9,650 nt of DNA from CBFDBT01 sp965603115 (GTDB taxonomy: Bacteria > Pseudomonadota > Alphaproteobacteria > Sphingomonadales > Kordiimonadaceae), in NCBI GenBank assembly GCA_965603115.1, contig CBFDBT010000103.1, forward strand, positions 1-9,650, in the 5' to 3' direction. Below, piece after piece: positions 6,510 through 9,650 of this stretch (positions within the stretch are counted from its first letter, which is position 1; each line of letters begins with the position of its first letter). Made by a program: the position numbers and the translations under genes. The notes beneath the pieces are model-generated. The model was given only the letters and a program-made list of their open reading frames with translations. It ran no database searches and had not been told where the DNA came from.

Positions 6510-9164
6510 ATGACGGGCACTAATGACATACGTAGAACATTTCTAGAATTTTTTGAAGGTAATGGTCATAAACGTGTTGCTTCTGCTCCTGTTGTGCCTC
6601 TTAATGATCCTACTCTTTTGTTTACAAATGCGGGCATGGTTCCGTTTAAAAACCTTTTTACTGGTGCTGAATCTCGCGAGTATAAACGCGCTGTCTCTTC
6701 GCAAAAATGTATTCGCGCTGGTGGTAAACACAATGACTTAGACAATGTTGGTTACACGGCCCGCCATCACACATTCTTTGAGATGCTGGGGAATTTTTCT
6801 TTCGGAGATTATTTTAAACAAGATGCTATTGAATTTGCGTGGAACCTTCTCACAAAAGAATACGGTCTTGATAAAAACAGGCTCTATGTCACCGTTTATC
6901 ATACAGATGACCAAGCCTATGACCTGTGGAAGAAAATAGCAGGCCTGCCGGATGAACGCATAATTCGTATAGCCACGAATGATAACTTTTGGTCAATGGG
7001 TGACACTGGACCATGCGGGCCTTGTTCAGAAATTTTTTATGATCACGGTGATCATATTTTTGGTGGACCTCCCGGTAGCCCAGATGAGGATGGAGACCGT
7101 TTTGTTGAGATATGGAATCTCGTATTCATGCAGTATGAGCAAATTGGACCGGATAACCGGACCGATTTACCAAAACCCTCCATTGATACGGGTATGGGGC
7201 TAGAGCGTATTGCCGCGGTGATGCAGGGAACGCACGATAATTTTGAAACGGATACCTTTAAGCGACTTATTGAGGCGTCAGTACATGAAACTGGTGTTGA
7301 AGCCTCTGGAGATGCCAGCGCATCCCACCGCGTTATGGCGGACCATTTGCGTGCGGTTAGTTTTTTAATCGCTGATGGGGTGCTGCCATCTAATGAAGGG
7401 CGTGGCTATGTTTTGCGACGCATCATGCGAAGGGGCATGCGGCATGCCCATCTCCTTGGGATGAAGGATTTGCTTATGTATAAGCTAGTTCCTACTCTTG
7501 TGAGCGAGATGGGAGCGGCCTTTCCTGAACTTGGGCGCGCACAAGCCCTAATCGTTGAGACTTTAAAGCTCGAGGAAAGTCGTTTCCGTTCTATGCTGGA
7601 TAAAGGTATGCATCTATTGAATGCCGAGGTCGATAAGCTGGGCAGCGGTGATATTTTACCCGGTGAAGTGGCCTTTAAACTATATGATACGTATGGTTTC
7701 CCGCTTGATTTAACTGAGGATGCTTTGCGGTCTCAAAACCGTACAGTCGATGCTGAGGGGTTTACAGCAGCTATGGAAGAGCAAAAGGCCAAGGCTCGGG
7801 CTGCCTGGTCTGGTTCTGGGGATGCGTCTACTGAAAAGCTGTGGTTTGATCTGAATGACACCCATGGAGCAAGCGAGTTTTTGGGCTATGCTGGCACGCA
7901 TGCAGAAGGCAAAATCATAAGCCTTATTATAGATGGCGCAGTAGTGGACGAAGCCATAAAGGGTGACACAGTTATGCTTCTTGCGAACCAGACGCCTTTT
8001 TACGCTGAGTCTGGTGGTCAGGCTGGGGACAGTGGCGCTATTAAGACGTCAGATGGAGCCCTTATAAATGTCACGGATACTCAAAAGAAAGTAGGCGCTC
8101 TGCATGTGCATATAGGCGTTGTGAAAGAGGGTGTTGTTAAACAGTCAGATGTTGCTGAATTTATTGTTGATACCGATAGGCGCAATCAAATTCGAGCCAA
8201 TCACTCTGCTACCCATGTGCTCCATGAAAGTTTGCGCCGCAAATTGGGCCAGCATGTTATGCAAAAAGGATCTCACGTAACTGCTGAGCGTTTGAGGTTT
8301 GATTTTTCGCACACACAGTTGATTAATAAACAAGACCTAGATGCTATTGAGGCTGATGTGAATGATATTATTCGACAAAATTCGGATGTTGGTACACATC
8401 TTATGAGTTATGACGAGGCTGTTGATTTTGGAGCTATGGCTTTATTCGGTGAGAAATATGGTGATGAGGTTCGTGTCGTTTCCATGGGTGAGGATGTGAG
8501 CAAGGGCAATAAGAATTATTCTGTAGAGCTCTGTGGTGGAACGCATGTTAAGCGCCTTGGAGATATCGGGCTTTTCGTAATCGTAAGTGAAAGTGCGGTT
8601 GCATCTGGAGTACGCCGGATTGAAGCCCTGACGGGCAAAGCCGCCTTGCAATATCTTAAAGAACAACAATCCAAACTCCTTGAAGCATCAGCAGCTATAA
8701 AAACAACGCCTGCTGACCTTGTTGAGCGGGTTAAGACTTTGGCCAATGAACGCCGTCAATTCGAAAAAGAACTTGGGGATGCGAAGAAAAAACTGGCTAT
8801 GGGTGGCGGTTCTGCTTCTTCAAGCGATGAAGTTAAAGAGATAAAGGGCGTAAAATTTGTTGGCAAAATACTCGAAGGCATTAATCCCAAAGATTTACGC
8901 GGCCTTGCTGACGATGCCAAGAAAGCTATTGGAAGTGGCGTTGTAGCTCTGGTGGCTGTTAATGATGGTAAGGCAGCGGTGCTGGTGGGTGTGACACAAG
9001 ACTTAACCTCTAGTATAAGCGCTGTTGATCTCGTTAAAGCTGGTTGTGCAGCAGTTGGCGGTAAAGGTGGAGGAGGGCGACCAGATATGGCGCAAGCAGG
9101 CGGCCCTGATGGTGCAAAGGCTGCTGAGGCCATCAAAGCAATAGAGGTGATGTTGGCTGGTTAA
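6510..9164 (+). CDS. alaS: Alanine--tRNA ligase
   Basis: The product is 884 residues, normal for bacterial AlaS, the cytoplasmic enzyme that charges tRNA-Ala and edits Ser/Gly mischarging. Class II catalytic motifs are present: RHHTFFEMLGNFSFGDYF, GDTGPCGPCSEI, WNLVFMQY and DTGMGLERIAAVMQG. The editing domain has the zinc ligands HSATH (His565, His569) and CGGTH (Cys675, His679), matching E. coli positions closely. A coiled linker (about 730-770) leads to a C-Ala/DHHA1 domain ending in GGKGGGGRPDMAQAGG. I chose ATG 6510 because AAGGA (6497-6501) is 8 bases upstream; an in-frame TTG at 6492 has no such site. A terminator isolates it from recA, so it should have its own promoter in the 6369-6500 leader, though I could not identify one. 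A channel gene begins 20 bases downstream. Confidence 0.99.
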   Translation: MTGTNDIRRTFLEFFEGNGHKRVASAPVVPLNDPTLLFTNAGMVPFKNLFTGAESREYKRAVSSQKCIRAGGKHNDLDNVGYTARHHTFFEMLGNFSFGDYFKQDAIEFAWNLLTKEYGLDKNRLYVTVYHTDDQAYDLWKKIAGLPDERIIRIATNDNFWSMGDTGPCGPCSEIFYDHGDHIFGGPPGSPDEDGDRFVEIWNLVFMQYEQIGPDNRTDLPKPSIDTGMGLERIAAVMQGTHDNFETDTFKRLIEASVHETGVEASGDASASHRVMADHLRAVSFLIADGVLPSNEGRGYVLRRIMRRGMRHAHLLGMKDLLMYKLVPTLVSEMGAAFPELGRAQALIVETLKLEESRFRSMLDKGMHLLNAEVDKLGSGDILPGEVAFKLYDTYGFPLDLTEDALRSQNRTVDAEGFTAAMEEQKAKARAAWSGSGDASTEKLWFDLNDTHGASEFLGYAGTHAEGKIISLIIDGAVVDEAIKGDTVMLLANQTPFYAESGGQAGDSGAIKTSDGALINVTDTQKKVGALHVHIGVVKEGVVKQSDVAEFIVDTDRRNQIRANHSATHVLHESLRRKLGQHVMQKGSHVTAERLRFDFSHTQLINKQDLDAIEADVNDIIRQNSDVGTHLMSYDEAVDFGAMALFGEKYGDEVRVVSMGEDVSKGNKNYSVELCGGTHVKRLGDIGLFVIVSESAVASGVRRIEALTGKAALQYLKEQQSKLLEASAAIKTTPADLVERVKTLANERRQFEKELGDAKKKLAMGGGSASSSDEVKEIKGVKFVGKILEGINPKDLRGLADDAKKAIGSGVVALVAVNDGKAAVLVGVTQDLTSSISAVDLVKAGCAAVGGKGGGGRPDMAQAGGPDGAKAAEAIKAIEVMLAG

Positions 9165-9171
9165 GTTTATT

Positions 9172-9177
9172 GGGGAG
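9172..9177 (+). promoter_or_regulatory. Ribosome binding site of the downstream channel gene; decides a GTG start
   Basis: GGGGAG lies 7 bases before GTG 9185. The two nearby ATGs at 9180 and 9183 are in another frame and run into TGA at 9186-9188, so they cannot be the start. The site lies in the 20-base gap after alaS. Confidence 0.7.
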
Positions 9178-9184
9178 CAATGAT

Positions 9185-9650
9185 GTGACAACAATAAGAA
9201 GCCTACGTAGTGGTTTATATGATTTCCTCGAAATGGGAAGCTTTGGAAGCCGATTGGGAACTTTTTTTGAAGTTTTCATGGTCATTCTTATTGTTAGTAA
9301 TATCATAGCAGTAGCAGCCGAAACAGTTCCAGTATTGTGGGATACATATCATTACCAATTCCAGCTTTTTGAAATTTTTTCAGTCTCTTTCTTTACGGTA
9401 GAATATTTAATTCGCCTTTGGGTCTCTGTTGAAAAGAATGACCCTGATGATAGCAAGTCTCCTGCTGCTCAAAGAATAGCTTACATTTTTAGTCCGATGG
9501 CGCTCATTGATTTGCTGGCCATACTACCGTTTCATTTACTGGCAGCGAACACTGTTGACCTTAGATTTTTACGTATATTCAGGTTGCTCAGACTTTTAAA
9601 ACTTATTCGGTATTCTGCTGCAATGTCGTCTCTCTTTCGCGTTATATATG
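9185..9650 (+). CDS. Voltage-gated ion (probably potassium) channel, N-terminal part (3' cut by window)
   Basis: An open frame runs from GTG 9185 off the right edge, giving 155 residues of an inner-membrane protein. The order of segments fits the voltage-sensor domain of the ion-transport (PF00520-type) family. S1 is about 25-46 (FFEVFMVILIVSNIIAVAAE) and S2 is 59-80 with acidic Glu73 and Arg77 (FFTVEYLIRLW). S3 is 103-121 with Asp109 (MALIDLLAILPF). S4 is 124-146 with Arg127, Arg130, Arg133, Arg136, Lys139 and Arg142, a basic residue at every third position. The S4-S5 linker begins at the edge; the pore and selectivity filter (for example a GYGD motif) are outside, so ion choice is inferred from resemblance to bacterial Kv proteins. 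Sodium or other channels remain possible. It starts 20 bases after alaS and is probably co-transcribed. ATG at codon 17 is an alternative start. Confidence 0.87.
   Translation, partial: MTTIRSLRSGLYDFLEMGSFGSRLGTFFEVFMVILIVSNIIAVAAETVPVLWDTYHYQFQLFEIFSVSFFTVEYLIRLWVSVEKNDPDDSKSPAAQRIAYIFSPMALIDLLAILPFHLLAANTVDLRFLRIFRLLRLLKLIRYSAAMSSLFRVIY

Noticed and set aside
8756..9136. Minus-strand open frame of 126 codons inside alaS
   Set aside because: It mirrors the Ala/Gly-rich C-terminal domain of AlaS, giving a Ser/Pro/Ala-rich product with no recognisable motif.
1..9650. Mobile elements, CRISPR arrays, tRNA/rRNA genes, defence or toxin systems
   Set aside because: No terminal repeats, transposase or integrase motifs, spaced repeats, or tRNA-like folds were seen; every gene is a housekeeping, flagellar, regulatory or membrane-channel gene.

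Overview
The window is chromosomal core sequence from an alphaproteobacterium of fairly low GC (about 43-45% by eye). All genes lie on the + strand. The evidence for the group is a CckA-type hybrid histidine kinase (a family confined to Alphaproteobacteria), the cckA-recA-alaS neighbourhood, and GAAC-N7-GAAC-like alphaproteobacterial LexA half-sites before recA. I cannot place the order; the base composition and flagellar gene order would fit a marine or Rhodospirillales/Kordiimonadales-like lineage, but this is inference.

Region 1 (1-2599) is the downstream part of a flagellar basal-body/export operon. It holds the last 21 codons of flgC, then fliE (rod/MS-ring adaptor), fliQ and fliR (export-gate membrane proteins) and flhB (export-gate switch protein). 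All are tightly spaced and read the same way, so co-transcription is likely. fliP, the usual partner of fliQ and fliR, is not in the window.

Region 2 (2651-5071) is cckA, an 800-residue membrane hybrid kinase starting 51 bases after flhB. It has two membrane helices, about three PAS-like segments, HisKA, HATPase and a receiver domain. In characterised relatives CckA feeds phosphate through ChpT to CtrA, which controls cell cycle and/or motility genes, so its place behind the flagellar genes makes functional sense. A probable intrinsic terminator overlaps its stop codon.

Region 3 (5072-6368) is recA, preceded by a 171-base gap carrying two near-consensus LexA-type boxes exactly 31 bp apart plus an inverted copy of the same half-site. 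It ends in a very clear intrinsic terminator.

Region 4 (6369-9650) is alaS (alanyl-tRNA synthetase) behind a 190-base gap. Its leader contains a perfect 10-bp inverted repeat whose right arm covers the ribosome binding site. It is followed 20 bases later by the 5' part of a voltage-gated ion channel gene (S1-S4 visible), cut by the window end. No stretch longer than 300 bases lacks a gene. I see no tRNA, rRNA, CRISPR, insertion sequence or prophage material. Nothing here looks like a novel multi-gene system; the points worth attention are regulatory details and the channel gene next to alaS.
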